This document shows, piece after piece, positions 17,411 through 27,764 of a DNA stretch of 64,000 nt. The translations under genes were made by a program, and so were the position numbers. The notes beneath the pieces were generated by a model, which ran no database searches, was not told the origin of the DNA, and saw only the letters and a program-made list of their open reading frames with translations. Positions within the stretch are counted from its first letter, which is position 1, and each line of letters starts with the position of its first letter. The stretch comes from Phenylobacterium montanum. GTDB taxonomy: Bacteria; Pseudomonadota; Alphaproteobacteria; Caulobacterales; Caulobacteraceae. The stretch covers positions 806,001 through 870,000 of the forward strand of contig NZ_CP073078.1 in assembly GCF_018135625.1 (NCBI RefSeq), given 5' to 3'.

Positions 17411-18265
17411 CTATCGCTCCAGCCGCGCCGCCAGACTCGACGTATCCCACCGCCGCCCGCCCATCGACTGCACCTCGGCGTAGAACTGGTCGACCAGCGC
17501 GGTGACCTCCAGCCGCGCGCCGTTCGAGCGGGCCTCGTCCAGCACCAGGCCCAGGTCCTTCCTCATCCAGTCGACGGCGAAGCCGAACTCGAACTGGCCC
17601 TGGACCATGGTCTTCCAGCGGTTCTCCATCTGCCAGGACTGGGCGGCGCCCTTGGAGACGGCCTCCAGCACCAGATCGGTGTCGATGCCGGCGGTCTTGG
17701 CGAAGTGGACGGCCTCGGCCAGGCCCTGGACCACGCCGGCGATGCAGATCTGGTTGACCATCTTGCAGAGCTGCCCGGCGCCCGGCCCACCGATGCGGCG
17801 GATGGCCTTGGCGTAGGCGGCGATCACCGGCTCAGCCTTCGCAAAACCCTCCTCGTCGCCGCCGCACATGATCGACAGCTGGCCGGCCTCGGCGCCCGCC
17901 TGGCCGCCGGAGACGGGGGCGTCGACGAACCAGGCGCCGGTGATGCGCGCTTCCGCCGCCGCCTCGCGCGCGATCTTGGCCGAGGTGGTGGTGTGGTCGA
18001 CCACGACCCCGCCCGGCGCGATCACCGGCAGGATCTTGCCCAGGCATTCACGCACGTCGTCGTCGTTGCCGACACAGAGCGCCACCAGCTCGCAGCCCCT
18101 GACCGCCTCGGCCAGGGTCTCGGCGGTCGAGCCGCCCACTTCGGCGACAAATCGGCGCGCCTTTTCCGGGCTGCGGTTGTAGACGCTGACCTCGTGGCCC
18201 GCGGACTTGAGGTGGCGCGCCATGGGAAAGCCCATCACGCCGAGGCCGACGAACGCCGTCTTCAT
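17411..18265 (-). CDS. NAD(P)-dependent oxidoreductase, beta-hydroxyacid dehydrogenase family
   Basis: 284 residues. Rossmann motif GLGVMGFPMARHLKSAGHEV at the N terminus, substrate-binding VDAPVSGGQAGAEAGQLSI, and GPGAGQLCKMVNQICIAG with the catalytic lysine. This is the 3-hydroxyisobutyrate / tartronate semialdehyde / glyoxylate-succinic semialdehyde reductase family; the substrate is not clear from sequence. AAGGAG precedes ATG 18265. Divergent from motB with about 100 bp between them. Confidence 0.85.
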   Translation of the reverse strand: MKTAFVGLGVMGFPMARHLKSAGHEVSVYNRSPEKARRFVAEVGGSTAETLAEAVRGCELVALCVGNDDDVRECLGKILPVIAPGGVVVDHTTTSAKIAREAAAEARITGAWFVDAPVSGGQAGAEAGQLSIMCGGDEEGFAKAEPVIAAYAKAIRRIGGPGAGQLCKMVNQICIAGVVQGLAEAVHFAKTAGIDTDLVLEAVSKGAAQSWQMENRWKTMVQGQFEFGFAVDWMRKDLGLVLDEARSNGARLEVTALVDQFYAEVQSMGGRRWDTSSLAARLER

Positions 18266-18366
18266 CTTGCAACTCCTTGTCGCAACCGCCTTGCGGCAAC
18301 CGCATCTTAACGCCCACCCGTCACCTTGGCCGACGATCGCAAAATGCGTGACCAGGGGTGAAAGCC

Positions 18367-19272
18367 ATGTCTGTCAGCGACAGACCCGTGATGATCAAAA
18401 AGGTCAAGAAGGTCGTTGGCGGCGGGCACCACGGCGGCGCCTGGAAGGTCGCCTACGCCGACTTCGTCACCGCCATGATGGCGTTCTTCCTCTTGATGTG
18501 GCTGATCAATACGACGAGCCCGCAGCAAAAGCGCGGCATCGCCGACTATTTCGCCCCGGCCAGCGTCTCGCAGTCCACCTCCGGCTCCGGCGGCATCCTG
18601 GCCGGCACCGCGCTCGGCGACGACGGGGTCAAGTCCAACGGCTCGGCCAGCGCCATCGACCAGCTGGCCCCCCAGGCCCCGCCCAATCCCAAGGAGAACG
18701 GCCAGTCCAGCACCCAGGCCGGCGGTTCGGGCGCCTCGGCGGACCAGGCGGCCCGGGACGCCCTGACCAAGCACGAGGACGCCGAACTGCAGAGCGCGGC
18801 CCAGTCCCTGCGCCAGGCCATGCAGCAGATGCCGGAACTGGCCGAGCTGTCCAAGCAGGTGCTGATCGACCAGACGCCCGAGGGCCTGCGCATACAGCTG
18901 ATCGACCAGGAAGGCCGCTCGATGTTCGAGCCCGGCGCCAGCCGGCCCAACGACCGCGCCAAGCTGCTCCTGCGCGCGGTGGCCAAGATCGCCGCCCAGC
19001 TGCCCAACCGTATCACCATCGCCGGCCACACCAGCGCCAGCGCCACCGGGGTCAAGGCCGCCGGCGACTGGTCCCTGTCCTCGTCCCGCGCCGACGCCTC
19101 GCGCGAAGTGCTGCAGCAGGCCGGCATCGACGCCGACCGGATCTATCAGGTCTCGGGCAAGGCGGCGTCCGACCCGCTGTTCCCGGACGATCCCACCCTG
19201 CCCGGGAACCGCCGCATCACCATCGTGCTGCTGCACGAGTCGCCGGTGCTGCCGCCCGGGCAGCATCCATAA
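18367..19272 (+). CDS. motB: flagellar motor stator protein MotB
   Basis: Stator subunit anchored to peptidoglycan. The single transmembrane segment with the proton-carrying Asp is in AYADFVTAMMAFFLLMWLIN; the following KRGIADYFAP is the plug-like region. A low-complexity periplasmic linker (residues about 70-150) leads to the OmpA/MotB domain with IDQEGRSMFEPG, ITIAGHTSA and GNRRITIVL. 301 residues from ATG 18367, which follows AGGGGTG; an in-frame GTG at 18358 is part of that site. No motA is adjacent, as in Caulobacter, where motA and motB are separate. Confidence 0.94.
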   Translation: MSVSDRPVMIKKVKKVVGGGHHGGAWKVAYADFVTAMMAFFLLMWLINTTSPQQKRGIADYFAPASVSQSTSGSGGILAGTALGDDGVKSNGSASAIDQLAPQAPPNPKENGQSSTQAGGSGASADQAARDALTKHEDAELQSAAQSLRQAMQQMPELAELSKQVLIDQTPEGLRIQLIDQEGRSMFEPGASRPNDRAKLLLRAVAKIAAQLPNRITIAGHTSASATGVKAAGDWSLSSSRADASREVLQQAGIDADRIYQVSGKAASDPLFPDDPTLPGNRRITIVLLHESPVLPPGQHP

Positions 19273-19455
19273 GGAAACGCCGACCAGGCGAATAATTCGC
19301 CTGTGACGTCTTATCCATGCACGTCACCGCAAGGATAGGCCGCGGCGCGACGTCGCAACGATCACGAAGTTGCAATGTGCGTCGCACTCGCTCTTGCGGG
19401 CGTCGCCAGCTTTTGTCCTAATCGCAGTCTAGACTCAAAAAGGCTGCGCTATTCG

Positions 19456-20217
19456 GTGACCCACCATTTTGCGACGCGACAGCTTCGGTTCTTCCTGACG
19501 GCGCCGTCGCCGTGCCCCTATCTGCCCGACCGCGAAGAACGCAAGGTCTTCGCCCATCTGCCGCTGTCTGACGGCGCCACCATCAACGACGCCCTGACCC
19601 AGATCGGCTTCCGTCGCTCGCAGAATATCGCCTATCGCCCCGCCTGCGAGCGCTGCGACGCCTGCGTCTCGGCGCGGATCCCGGCGTTCGACTACATCTT
19701 CTCCAAGTCCGAGCGGCGGGTGCTGGACCGAAACCGCGACCTGAAGCGGCACCTGGTCGAGGCCGAGGCGACGCTGGAGCAGTTCGACCTTCTGCGCCGC
19801 TACCTCCTCGCCCGCCACGCCGAGGGCGGCATGGCCGACATGACCTGGCCCGACTATGTGGCCATGGTCGAGGACACCGCCGCCCGCACCCACCTGATCG
19901 AATACCGCCTGGCCTCCGGCGATGGCGGCCCGGGCGACCTCATCGGCTGCGTGCTGATCGACGTGCTGTCTGACGGCCTTTCCATGGTCTACAGCTTCTA
20001 CGATCCCGACATGGCCAAGCGCAGCCTGGGCTCGTTCATCATCCTGGACCATGTGATCCAGGCCTGCGGCGCCGATCTGCCCTACGTCTATCTGGGCTAC
20101 TGGGTGAACGGCAGCCCCAAGATGGCCTACAAGGCCCGCTTCCAGCCGATCGAGGTGCTGCGCGCGGGGGGTTGGACGCTGATGCAACAGCAGCCGGCGG
20201 TGAGCGAGAAGCGGTAG
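19456..20217 (+). CDS. bpt: aspartate/glutamate leucyltransferase (N-end rule), Bpt
   Basis: Transfers leucine from tRNA to proteins with N-terminal Asp or Glu, marking them for ClpS/ClpAP. Begins at GTG 19456 (VTHHFATRQLRFFLTAPSPC), which fits the family start; the frame is open upstream to 19375 but that part is not conserved. Seen: PCPYLPDREERKVF, the CERCDACVSARIP cysteine cluster, and YLGYWVNGSPKMAYKARFQP. 253 residues. Convergent with parC, with a repeat in the 64-bp gap. Confidence 0.9.
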   Translation: MTHHFATRQLRFFLTAPSPCPYLPDREERKVFAHLPLSDGATINDALTQIGFRRSQNIAYRPACERCDACVSARIPAFDYIFSKSERRVLDRNRDLKRHLVEAEATLEQFDLLRRYLLARHAEGGMADMTWPDYVAMVEDTAARTHLIEYRLASGDGGPGDLIGCVLIDVLSDGLSMVYSFYDPDMAKRSLGSFIILDHVIQACGADLPYVYLGYWVNGSPKMAYKARFQPIEVLRAGGWTLMQQQPAVSEKR

Positions 20218-20226
20218 TAGGGCTTC

Positions 20227-20276
20227 GTGCGCGGCTCGAGACGCGGTCCTGCCGGACCGCTCCTCGAACCACGCAC
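20227..20276. repeat. 50-bp palindromic repeat, family A short copy
   Basis: Starts GTGCGCGGCTCGAGACG and ends GAACCACGCAC, matching the ends of the 119-bp copies, but the central module is missing and only the small hairpin CGGTCC (20244-20249) / GGACCG (20254-20259) remains. It fills the gap between the convergent 3' ends of bpt and parC. Confidence 0.8.
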
Positions 20277-20281
20277 AGCGA

Positions 20282-22525
20282 TTACTTCGGCCGGAATCGC
20301 TTGCTCGCAGGGAAGCCCTTGGGCGCCAGGCGGCCAGCGGCGGCTCTGCGGCCGGACCATTCGCTCCACTCTGCCCAGACGCGGGTGCGGCCGGCGCTGT
20401 CGATCCAGGCGGCGCCGGCCTCGGCGTTGAACACCAGGGCGTCGCGCAGGCCGCCTTCGCGGTAGCTCTGCAGCTTGACGCCCTTGCCGCGGGGCATTTC
20501 CGGCAGTTCGTCGGCGCCGAAGATCAGGATCTTGCCGTTGTCGCCGACCACCGCCACCCGGTCGCCAGCCATTTCCAGCGAGATCAGGGCCACGCCGTTC
20601 AAGACCTGCTTGCCGGCGCGGCGCAGGGCCACCGCCTCGTCCTCGGGCAGGATGAAGCCGTAGCCGTCCTTTGAGGCGATGAAGCGCTTGCGGCCCGGCT
20701 TGTGCGGGAAGACGTCGACGAACGAGACCTTGTCGTCCAGGTCCAGCATCAGCCTGACCGGCTCGCCATGGCCGCGGGCGGACGGAAGCTTGTCGCACGG
20801 CAGGGTGAAGAAGCGGCCGTCCGAGGCGAAGATCATCAGCTTGTCGGTGGTCTCTGCCGCGACCAGGAAGGCCAGCTTGTCGCCCTCCTTGAACTTCAGC
20901 TCGGAGGGGTCCTCGACCTTGCCCTTGGCCGCGCGGATCCAGCCGCGCTCGGACAGGATCACGGTGATCGCCTCGCGCGGGATCATGGCCTCGATGGCGC
21001 TGGCGGCGTCGATCTGCGGCGCGTCGGCGAAGACCGAGCGGCGCTTGCCGACCGCCGTGGCCGGGCCCAGCACCTTCAAGACCTCCTTCAGCCCCTCGCC
21101 CACCAGCCGCCATTGCAGCTTGTCCGAGGCCAGCATGGCGTTCAGGCCGTCGCGTTCCTCCGACAGCTCGGCGTGCTCGCGACGGATCTCCATCTCCTCC
21201 AGCCGGGCCAATTGGCGCAGGCGGGTGTTGAGGATGGCTTCGGCCTGCAGCTCGGAGAGCGCGAAGGCGGCGATCAGCTTGGCCTTCGGCTCGTCCTCGT
21301 AGCGGACGATGCGGATCACCTCATCGAGATTGAGGTAGGCGATCAGCATCCCGTCCAGGATGTGCAGCCGCGCCTCGATCTTGCCCAGGCGGAAGCGGGC
21401 GCGGCGGACGATCACCTCGCGGCGGTGGTCGAGGAAGGCCTTCAGCGCTGGCTTCAGGCCCATGACGCCGGGCGAGCCCTTGGCGTCCAACACGTTCATG
21501 TTGACCGAGAAACGGCTTTCCAGGGCGGAGAGCTTGAACAGGCTCTCCATCAGCACCTCGGCCTCGATGTTGCGCGACTTGGGCTCGATGACGATGCGCA
21601 CGTCCTCGGCCGACTCGTCGCGCACGTCGCCCAGCAGCGGGGCCTTCTTGGTCTCAATCAGGTCGGCCAGCTGCTCGATCAGGTCAGCCTTCTTCACCTG
21701 GTAGGGGATCTCGGTGACGATAATCCGGTAGCCGCCGCGCGGCAGCGGTTCCTCGGTCCAAAGGGCGCGCACCCGCACCCCGCCGCGGCCGGTCTCGTAG
21801 GTTTCCAGGAGCGAGGCGGCCGGCTCGACGATCACCCCGCCGGTCGGGAAATCCGGCCCGCCCACGACCTGCATCAGCTCGGTGGTGGTGGCCTCGGGCT
21901 TGTCGAGCAGGATCTGGCAGGCGGCGACCAGCTCGCCGACATTGTGCGGCGGGATCGAGGTGGCCATGCCGACGGCGATGCCGGCCGAGCCGTTGGCCAA
22001 CAGGTTGGGGAAACCGGCCGGCAGCACCACCGGCTCTTCTTCTTCGCCGTCGTAAGTTGCGCGGAAGTCGACCGCGTCTTCGTCGATGCCGTCCAGCAAC
22101 AGGGCGGCGGCGTCAGTCATGCGGCATTCGGTGTAGCGCATGGCCGCGGCGTTATCGCCATCGATATTGCCGAAGTTGCCCTGGCCGTCGACCAACGGGT
22201 AACGCTGGGCGAAGTCCTGGGCTAGGCGCACCAGCGCGTCATAGACGGCGGTGTCGCCGTGCGGGTGGTACTTACCGATCACGTCGCCGACGACGCGGGC
22301 GCATTTCTTGGCGGTGGTCTGCGGGTCCAGCCTGAGTTGGCGCATGGCGTAGAGCAGACGCCGGTGCACGGGCTTCAGTCCGTCGCGCACGTCCGGCAGG
22401 GCCCGCGAGGTGATGGTCGAGAGCGCATAGGCCAGGTAGCGCCGCGAGAGCGCCTCGGTCAGTGGCTCGTCGACGATGCGGTCGTCGCCGCCGTCTCCGT
22501 CGTCGGGGTTGAAAGGCTTGGTCAT
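20282..22525 (-). CDS. parC: DNA topoisomerase IV subunit A
   Basis: Cuts and rejoins DNA to separate daughter chromosomes. The catalytic tyrosine is in [16 protein letters not shown]; the N terminus has [20 protein letters not shown] and the winged-helix region [20 protein letters not shown]. 747 residues and the C-terminal half ([40 protein letters not shown]) has ParC-type rather than GyrA-type repeats. Residues GDTAVYD cover the quinolone region, with Asp at the Ser83-equivalent plus one position. End of the long leftward gene run. Confidence 0.95.
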   Translation of the reverse strand: MTKPFNPDDGDGGDDRIVDEPLTEALSRRYLAYALSTITSRALPDVRDGLKPVHRRLLYAMRQLRLDPQTTAKKCARVVGDVIGKYHPHGDTAVYDALVRLAQDFAQRYPLVDGQGNFGNIDGDNAAAMRYTECRMTDAAALLLDGIDEDAVDFRATYDGEEEEPVVLPAGFPNLLANGSAGIAVGMATSIPPHNVGELVAACQILLDKPEATTTELMQVVGGPDFPTGGVIVEPAASLLETYETGRGGVRVRALWTEEPLPRGGYRIIVTEIPYQVKKADLIEQLADLIETKKAPLLGDVRDESAEDVRIVIEPKSRNIEAEVLMESLFKLSALESRFSVNMNVLDAKGSPGVMGLKPALKAFLDHRREVIVRRARFRLGKIEARLHILDGMLIAYLNLDEVIRIVRYEDEPKAKLIAAFALSELQAEAILNTRLRQLARLEEMEIRREHAELSEERDGLNAMLASDKLQWRLVGEGLKEVLKVLGPATAVGKRRSVFADAPQIDAASAIEAMIPREAITVILSERGWIRAAKGKVEDPSELKFKEGDKLAFLVAAETTDKLMIFASDGRFFTLPCDKLPSARGHGEPVRLMLDLDDKVSFVDVFPHKPGRKRFIASKDGYGFILPEDEAVALRRAGKQVLNGVALISLEMAGDRVAVVGDNGKILIFGADELPEMPRGKGVKLQSYREGGLRDALVFNAEAGAAWIDSAGRTRVWAEWSEWSGRRAAAGRLAPKGFPASKRFRPK

Positions 22526-22593
22526 GCGGGAGTCGAATCGATCATGGCGGTCCAGGACCAGGAATTATCGCTCCGCCCGGTCAGGCGAAAGCT

Positions 22594-23325
22594 CTAAAGC
22601 CGCCCTGCGTCCTTGAGGCGGTCGACCAGCCACATCCGGGCCGGCGGCAGGGGCCGGTTCATGACCGCGAACACGAAGGCGTCGAGAAAGTGGGCGGTGA
22701 GGTCGAGGCCCGCGCCGATGTCGCCTTCGCCCAGGCCGCCCTGAGAGGAAAGCAGGAACGGCGGCAGCTTCAGGAGGCGCTCTGCATAGGGCGCGCCGGC
22801 CTCGCGGCTGACGGCGCGGCCGGTGCGTGGGCTGACATAGATGAGGTCGTCCAACGAGCCGGTGACGGCGCATTTGGAGAGATCGAGGCCGAAGCCCAGC
22901 TCCTGCAACAGGCCCGCCTCGAAGCGCACATAGACCGCCGGCCAGATCTCGGCCAGGGCCAGGACCTCGGTCAGGGCCTCGAAGGCGAAGAAGGCGCCGG
23001 GATGCGGCTCCCGCTCCGGCAAGGCGCCCGCGGCGACGGCCGCGGCGGCGGCGAGGCCGGCCAGGGCCAGGGGATCGTCGAACAGGGCCGCGGGCCCCTC
23101 GCCTACCGGCTCCAGGCTGGCCGAGCCCAGCTGTTCGGCCACGCGCGCGCGATAGCTGACGATCACCCGCGCCCCGGGCTGCAGGAACGGCCGCATCCGC
23201 CGAGAGCCGCCGCCGGCCACATGAGCGACATAGCGGCCGTGGGCCGAGGTCAGAAGCTCGACGATCGCCCCGGATTCGCCGTGGGCGCGGGCGGCCAGGA
23301 CATAGGCGTCGTCTTCAAAGTCCAT
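22594..23325 (-). CDS. recO: DNA repair protein RecO
   Basis: Loads RecA on SSB-coated DNA with RecR. 243 residues; N-terminal OB fold MDFEDDAYVLAARAHGESGA then AHGRYVAHVAGGGSRRMRPF, and a C-terminal helical region (FVFAVMNRPLPPARMWLVDR). The CxxC zinc motif of some RecO proteins is not seen. It lies 17 bp downstream of era, the usual rnc-era-recO order, which supports the call for this fast-evolving family. Confidence 0.92.
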   Translation of the reverse strand: MDFEDDAYVLAARAHGESGAIVELLTSAHGRYVAHVAGGGSRRMRPFLQPGARVIVSYRARVAEQLGSASLEPVGEGPAALFDDPLALAGLAAAAAVAAGALPEREPHPGAFFAFEALTEVLALAEIWPAVYVRFEAGLLQELGFGLDLSKCAVTGSLDDLIYVSPRTGRAVSREAGAPYAERLLKLPPFLLSSQGGLGEGDIGAGLDLTAHFLDAFVFAVMNRPLPPARMWLVDRLKDAGRL

Positions 23326-23342
23326 GATTTGAAGCTAGAGCT

Positions 23343-24287
23343 TCAGACGTCGAAATCCAGCCCCAGCCCGGTGAAGAACTCCCGCTCCTCGGCCCAGGTC
23401 TCGCGGACCTTGACCGTGAGGAACAGGTGCACCGGGCGATCCAGGATCTGGATCAGGTCCTCGCGGGCGTGCTGGCCGATCCATTTCAGGGTCTGGCCGT
23501 TCTTGCCCAGCACGATCGGGCGCTGGCTTTCGCGCTCGACATAGATGGTCTGCTCGATGCGGGCGCCGCCGTCCTTGGCCTCGGTGAAGGCTGTGGTCTC
23601 CACCGCCGCCGCATAGGGCAGCTCCTCGTGGACCCGCAGGTAGAGCTTCTCGCGGGTGATCTCGGCGGCCAGAAGGCGCGCCGGCAGGTCAGCGGTCTGA
23701 TCTTCGGGATAGAGCCACGGCCCTTCTGGCATCAGTTCCGCCAGGCGGGTCCTGAGGTCCTCGACCCCGGAGCCGTTGGCGGCCGAGATCATGAACACCT
23801 CGTCGTAGACGCCCTCGCCGAACAGCTTCTGCGACAGGCCGAGGAGCTGGTCACGCTTGACCAGATCGATCTTGTTGATGGCCAGGATCGCCTTGCGGCC
23901 GGCCGATTTCATGCCGGCGATGATGGTTTCGACATCCTGGGCGGCCTTCTTATCGGCCGCCTTGCCGCCGCCTAAGGCGACCGCGATCTCGGCATTGGCG
24001 TCCACCAGATGCACGACGGCGTCGGCGTCCTCGGCCCCGGCCCAGGCCGAGCGCACCATGGCCCGGTCGAGCCGGCGGCGCGGGTTGAAAATGCCGGGGG
24101 TGTCGACCAGCACGATCTGGGCCGCACCGGCCATGGCCACGCCCTTGACTGGAAAGCGGGTGGTCTGGACCTTCTGGGTCACGATCGAGACCTTGGCCCC
24201 GACCAGGCGGTTGACCAGGGTGGACTTGCCGGCGTTGGGGGCGCCGATGACGGCCGCGAACCCGGCTTTGGTCTTGGTGTCGCTCAT
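23343..24287 (-). CDS. era: GTPase Era
   Basis: Binds the 3' end of 16S rRNA during 30S maturation. G1 GAPNAGKSTLVNRL, G3 LVDTPGIFNP, G4 AINKIDLV, and a C-terminal KH domain with IVLGKNGQTLKWIGQHARED. 314 residues from ATG 24287, which overlaps the rnc stop (TAATG). The frame continues open upstream inside rnc, but the ATG at the overlap gives the standard N terminus ([20 protein letters not shown]). Confidence 0.96.
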   Translation of the reverse strand: MSDTKTKAGFAAVIGAPNAGKSTLVNRLVGAKVSIVTQKVQTTRFPVKGVAMAGAAQIVLVDTPGIFNPRRRLDRAMVRSAWAGAEDADAVVHLVDANAEIAVALGGGKAADKKAAQDVETIIAGMKSAGRKAILAINKIDLVKRDQLLGLSQKLFGEGVYDEVFMISAANGSGVEDLRTRLAELMPEGPWLYPEDQTADLPARLLAAEITREKLYLRVHEELPYAAAVETTAFTEAKDGGARIEQTIYVERESQRPIVLGKNGQTLKWIGQHAREDLIQILDRPVHLFLTVKVRETWAEEREFFTGLGLDFDV

Positions 24288-24979
24288 TATTGGCCTTCGC
24301 GTTCGAGCAGCTGGGCGGCGGCGGCTTTTTCCGCCTCCTGCCGCGAACGGCCTTGTGCGCTCATTGGGATGAGGCCCGCAACCTCCACCGAGACGGTGAA
24401 GACCGGGGCGTGGTCGGGGCCGGTACGGTCGGTGACCGAATAGGTCGGCAGGGGCTTGCCGCGGCCTTGCGCCCACTCCTGCAGCGCAGTCTTGGGATCG
24501 CGTGGGCGCGGCTGGCCGAGGGTGTCGAACGCCTCGGACCACAGGTCGAGAAACACCCGCCGGGCCACATCGACGCCGCCGTCATAATAGACCGCCGCCA
24601 TCACCGCCTCGCAGGCGCCGGCCAGGATGGAATCCTTGTCCCGCCCGCCGGTCTTGGTCTCGGACGGCGCAAGGCGCAGGGCGGGCCCCAGTCCCATCCG
24701 TCGCGCGACCCTGGCGCAGGCCTCGCGGCTGACCACGGCGTTGAGCCGGGGGGCCAGGTCGCCCTCCGGGGATTTGGGATAGAGCTCGGCCAGGCGCTCG
24801 GCGGCGAAGAGGCCGATCACCCGATCGCCGATGAATTCCAGGACCTCGTTGTCGCGCTGCTTGGCGGCGACGCCGGTGACGCTGGCGTGGGTCAGGGCGC
24901 GCTCCAGGAGGCTGGGGTCACTGAAGGCATGGCCGAGCCGGCCCGCCAGAGCCTCGACCGCCTGGGCGCGCGCGTTCAC
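24287..24979 (-). CDS. rnc: ribonuclease III
   Basis: Cleaves double-stranded RNA in rRNA processing and mRNA decay. The nuclease signature is [20 protein letters not shown], a second acidic site is in [14 protein letters not shown], and the C terminus is a double-stranded RNA-binding domain ([20 protein letters not shown] to [17 protein letters not shown]). 230 residues. Sits between lepB and era, with a TAATG overlap with era. Confidence 0.95.
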   Translation of the reverse strand: MNARAQAVEALAGRLGHAFSDPSLLERALTHASVTGVAAKQRDNEVLEFIGDRVIGLFAAERLAELYPKSPEGDLAPRLNAVVSREACARVARRMGLGPALRLAPSETKTGGRDKDSILAGACEAVMAAVYYDGGVDVARRVFLDLWSEAFDTLGQPRPRDPKTALQEWAQGRGKPLPTYSVTDRTGPDHAPVFTVSVEVAGLIPMSAQGRSRQEAEKAAAAQLLEREGQ

Positions 24980-24989
24980 TTGAGCCCGG

Positions 24990-25838
24990 TCACTTGAGAA
25001 CGTGGAAGAAGCGGCTGGGCCGCGCGTTCAGCACCCAGGTCCACGGCTTGAACAGCGAGGCGCCGCGCTTCCATGACAGCAGGATGATCTGGGCCCGGCC
25101 TTCCAGGTTTTCTTCCGGCACGAAGCCCACCCCCTTCTCGTCAGGCACGTAGGGGTCGACCGAGGGGTCCCAGCCGCAATTGGACGGACCCACGGCGTCG
25201 AAAGGCATGCCCGGGTCGAAGCGGCTGTCCAGCGAGTTGTCGCGGTTGTCGCCCATCATGAAGTAGCAATGCGGCGGCACCACATAGACCCCGGTGTTTT
25301 CCGAGACCTGGTTCTTGCCGTAGGAATTGGTCAGGTAGCTGCGGCCCTCGGGCGTGGTCTCCTTGAACACGTCGATCGGGAAGGTCATGCCGTCGCCGTT
25401 GTCTTCCATGCCGGCGCCGACGCGGGTGCGGTCCATGGGCCGGCCGTTGACGAACACCACCCCCGACTTGACCTGGATCTTGTCGCCCGGCAGGCCGACC
25501 AGCCGCTTGATGTAGTCGACGTTCGGCTCGCGCGGCAGCTTGAAGACGATGATGTCGCCGCGCTTGGGCGAGGTGTTGAAGATGCGGCCGTGGAACAGCG
25601 GCGGGCTGAACGGGATCGAGTGCTTGGAATAGCCGTAGCTGTATTTCGAGACGATGATGTAGTCGCCCTCGTAGAGGTTCGGCTCCATCGAGGCCGAAGG
25701 GATCGTATAGGGCTGGAACAGCAGCACCCTCAGGACCAGGGCGATCAGCAGCGCATAGACGATGGTCTTGACGATCTCGATCGCCTCGTTCGCCGCGCCG
25801 CCTTTGCCGTCGGTCGGCCCCTCTGCGTCAGAACTCAT
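24990..25838 (-). CDS. lepB: signal peptidase I
   Basis: Inner-membrane serine/lysine protease that removes Sec signal peptides. One N-terminal transmembrane segment ([20 protein letters not shown]), the catalytic Ser in [20 protein letters not shown], the catalytic Lys in [15 protein letters not shown], and [14 protein letters not shown]. 282 residues, somewhat longer than many relatives owing to inserts near [21 protein letters not shown] 96-bp gap separates it from acpS upstream, so it may have its own promoter. Confidence 0.95.
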   Translation of the reverse strand: MSSDAEGPTDGKGGAANEAIEIVKTIVYALLIALVLRVLLFQPYTIPSASMEPNLYEGDYIIVSKYSYGYSKHSIPFSPPLFHGRIFNTSPKRGDIIVFKLPREPNVDYIKRLVGLPGDKIQVKSGVVFVNGRPMDRTRVGAGMEDNGDGMTFPIDVFKETTPEGRSYLTNSYGKNQVSENTGVYVVPPHCYFMMGDNRDNSLDSRFDPGMPFDAVGPSNCGWDPSVDPYVPDEKGVGFVPEENLEGRAQIILLSWKRGASLFKPWTWVLNARPSRFFHVLK

Positions 25839-25934
25839 GGAGGATGGGTCTCTTTTTTGGGGCCGTTCGCGGCGAAGTCGCCTTGCTAGACAATCGATAA
25901 GCCAGGAGCAAGCCGCACGCCCGTTAACTCGCCG

Positions 25935-26354
25935 TCATGGCGTCGCAGCGCCGGGGTCCAGGGGCAAGGCCTCGATGATCACGAAGGCCTGGGCGTAGGG
26001 GTGGTCGTCGGTCATGGTCAGATGCACCACCGGCCGCATGCCCGGGGGCGTGATGCGGGCCAGGCGCTCGCCGGCGCCGCCGGTCAGGACCATGGTCGGC
26101 TGGCCCGACTTGAGGTTGGCCACGCCCATGTCACGCCAGAACACTCCACCACGGATACCTGTGCCCAGCGCCTTGGAGCAGGCCTCCTTGGCGGCGAAAC
26201 GCTTGGCGTAGCTGGCGGCGCGGTCGGGTTTGCGCTCGGAGCGGGCGCGCTCGATCTCGGTGAACAGGCGATTGGTGAAGCGCTCGCCGAAGTTCTGCAG
26301 CGTGTCCTCGATGCGGCGGATGTCGCAGAGGTCCGATCCGAGGCCAATGATCAA
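25935..26354 (-). CDS. acpS: holo-[acyl-carrier-protein] synthase
   Basis: Transfers 4'-phosphopantetheine from CoA to the ACP serine. 139 residues: [16 protein letters not shown] with the metal-binding Asp, then [20 protein letters not shown] with the second acidic motif, and [20 protein letters not shown]. Overlaps the pdxJ stop by 4 bp (ATGA), so it is co-translated with pdxJ. Confidence 0.96.
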   Translation of the reverse strand: MIIGLGSDLCDIRRIEDTLQNFGERFTNRLFTEIERARSERKPDRAASYAKRFAAKEACSKALGTGIRGGVFWRDMGVANLKSGQPTMVLTGGAGERLARITPPGMRPVVHLTMTDDHPYAQAFVIIEALPLDPGAATP

Positions 26355-27136
26355 GCCGCGGTTCCCTCTGCCTGAACCTGGGGGGCGTGGGTGCGGGCGT
26401 GGTCCATCAGGGCGCGCATGCGGCGAATGGCGGGGTCGAGGCCGGTGAAGATGGCCTCCCCGATCAGGAAATGCCCGATGTTCAGCTCGACGATCTCGGG
26501 GATGGCGGCGACCGGCCCCACGGTCTCGTAGTCCAGGCCATGCCCGGCGTGGACCTCCAGCCCAAGCGAGGCGGCCAGGGCCGCGGCCTTCTGAAGGGCT
26601 TCGAGATAGCCGGCGGCCTCGGGCCGATGCTCGCGCACCGCGTCGCTATAGGCGCCGGTGTGCAGTTCGACCACCTGGGCGCCCACGTCGGCGGCGGCCT
26701 GCACCTGGACCGGACTGGCCTCGATGAACAGCGAGACTCGGATGCCGACCTCTTTCAGAGCGCGCACGACCGGATCGATGGTGTTGCGGCCCTTGGCGAC
26801 GTCGAGGCCGCCTTCGGTGGTGATTTCCTCGCGGCGCTCGGGCACCAGGCAGGCGGCGTGCGGGCGATGACGCAGGGCGATGGCCTGCATCTCGTCGGTC
26901 ACCGCCATCTCGAAGTTCAGCGGCCTGCCCCGACGGCGGGTCAGCTGGGCCAAGTGCTCGATATCGGTGTCCGAGATGTGCCGGCGATCCTCGCGCAAAT
27001 GGGCGGTGATGCCGTCGGCGCCGGCGGCCATGGCGATCTCGGCGGCGCGCGAGGGGTCCGGCGCGTGGCCGCCACGGGCGTTCCGGATGGTCGCCACATG
27101 GTCGATATTGACCCCAAGACGCAGCCTCGCGCTCAT
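26351..27136 (-). CDS. pdxJ: pyridoxine 5'-phosphate synthase
   Basis: Joins DXP with the PdxA product to make pyridoxine phosphate. TIM barrel beginning [19 protein letters not shown], then [47 protein letters not shown] and [20 protein letters not shown]. 261 residues. Located between pyrE and acpS with 4-bp overlaps at both ends; pdxJ-acpS pairing is frequent in Proteobacteria. With pdxA at 1.6-2.6 kb, two late steps of the pathway are in the window. Confidence 0.96.
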   Translation of the reverse strand: MSARLRLGVNIDHVATIRNARGGHAPDPSRAAEIAMAAGADGITAHLREDRRHISDTDIEHLAQLTRRRGRPLNFEMAVTDEMQAIALRHRPHAACLVPERREEITTEGGLDVAKGRNTIDPVVRALKEVGIRVSLFIEASPVQVQAAADVGAQVVELHTGAYSDAVREHRPEAAGYLEALQKAAALAASLGLEVHAGHGLDYETVGPVAAIPEIVELNIGHFLIGEAIFTGLDPAIRRMRALMDHARTHAPQVQAEGTAA

Positions 27137-27717
27137 TTGCCCAGTCTCCGGCTGCCGGGGTCCTCGGTCGGGATCGCCGCCAGCTCCGGCGGCAGGGCGT
27201 CGGCGGGATAGGCCGGCACGTCCAGGGTCGCCAGCGCCACCAGAGGGACGCCGACATCAGCGCGGCCGCCCGATCGGTCGACGATGCAGGCGGCGCAGAC
27301 CACCTCGGCGCCCGCGGCCTGGATCGCGGCGATGCATTCGCGGGAGGACAGGCCCGTGGTGACGATGTCCTCGACCATGGCCACCCGTGCGCCGGGCGCG
27401 ACGTGGAAGCCACGGCGGAACTTGAACTCGCCGCCCTCGCGCTCGACATAGATCGAGGGGGCGTTCAGATGGCGAGAGGTCTCATAGCCGGGGATGATGC
27501 CGCCGACGGCCGGCGAGACCACCACGTCGACCTTGCCGACCTTCTCCGTGATCTTTTGGGCCAGGGCCTTGCACAGGCGCTCGCAGCGATCCGGGTGCAT
27601 GAACACCAGGTTCTTCTGCAGGAAAACCGGACTGTGCAGCCCCGAGGACAGCACGAAATGGCCTTCCCGCAGGGCTCCCGCCGCGCGGAACTCGTCGATC
27701 ACATCGTCATTGGTCAT
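27133..27717 (-). CDS. pyrE: orotate phosphoribosyltransferase
   Basis: Makes orotidine monophosphate from orotate and PRPP. The PRPP-binding motif is [20 protein letters not shown]; other marks are [17 protein letters not shown] and [19 protein letters not shown]. 194 residues and the ending ([12 protein letters not shown]) match the longer alphaproteobacterial form. No strong Shine-Dalgarno sequence precedes ATG 27717. 47 bp after the PH/SHOCT gene; overlaps pdxJ by 4 bp. Confidence 0.95.
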   Translation of the reverse strand: MTNDDVIDEFRAAGALREGHFVLSSGLHSPVFLQKNLVFMHPDRCERLCKALAQKITEKVGKVDVVVSPAVGGIIPGYETSRHLNAPSIYVEREGGEFKFRRGFHVAPGARVAMVEDIVTTGLSSRECIAAIQAAGAEVVCAACIVDRSGGRADVGVPLVALATLDVPAYPADALPPELAAIPTEDPGSRRLGK

Positions 27718-27764
27718 GACGCAGGAGATAGCGCTTTCGGCCGCGCTGGAAAAGGCGCCGGCGA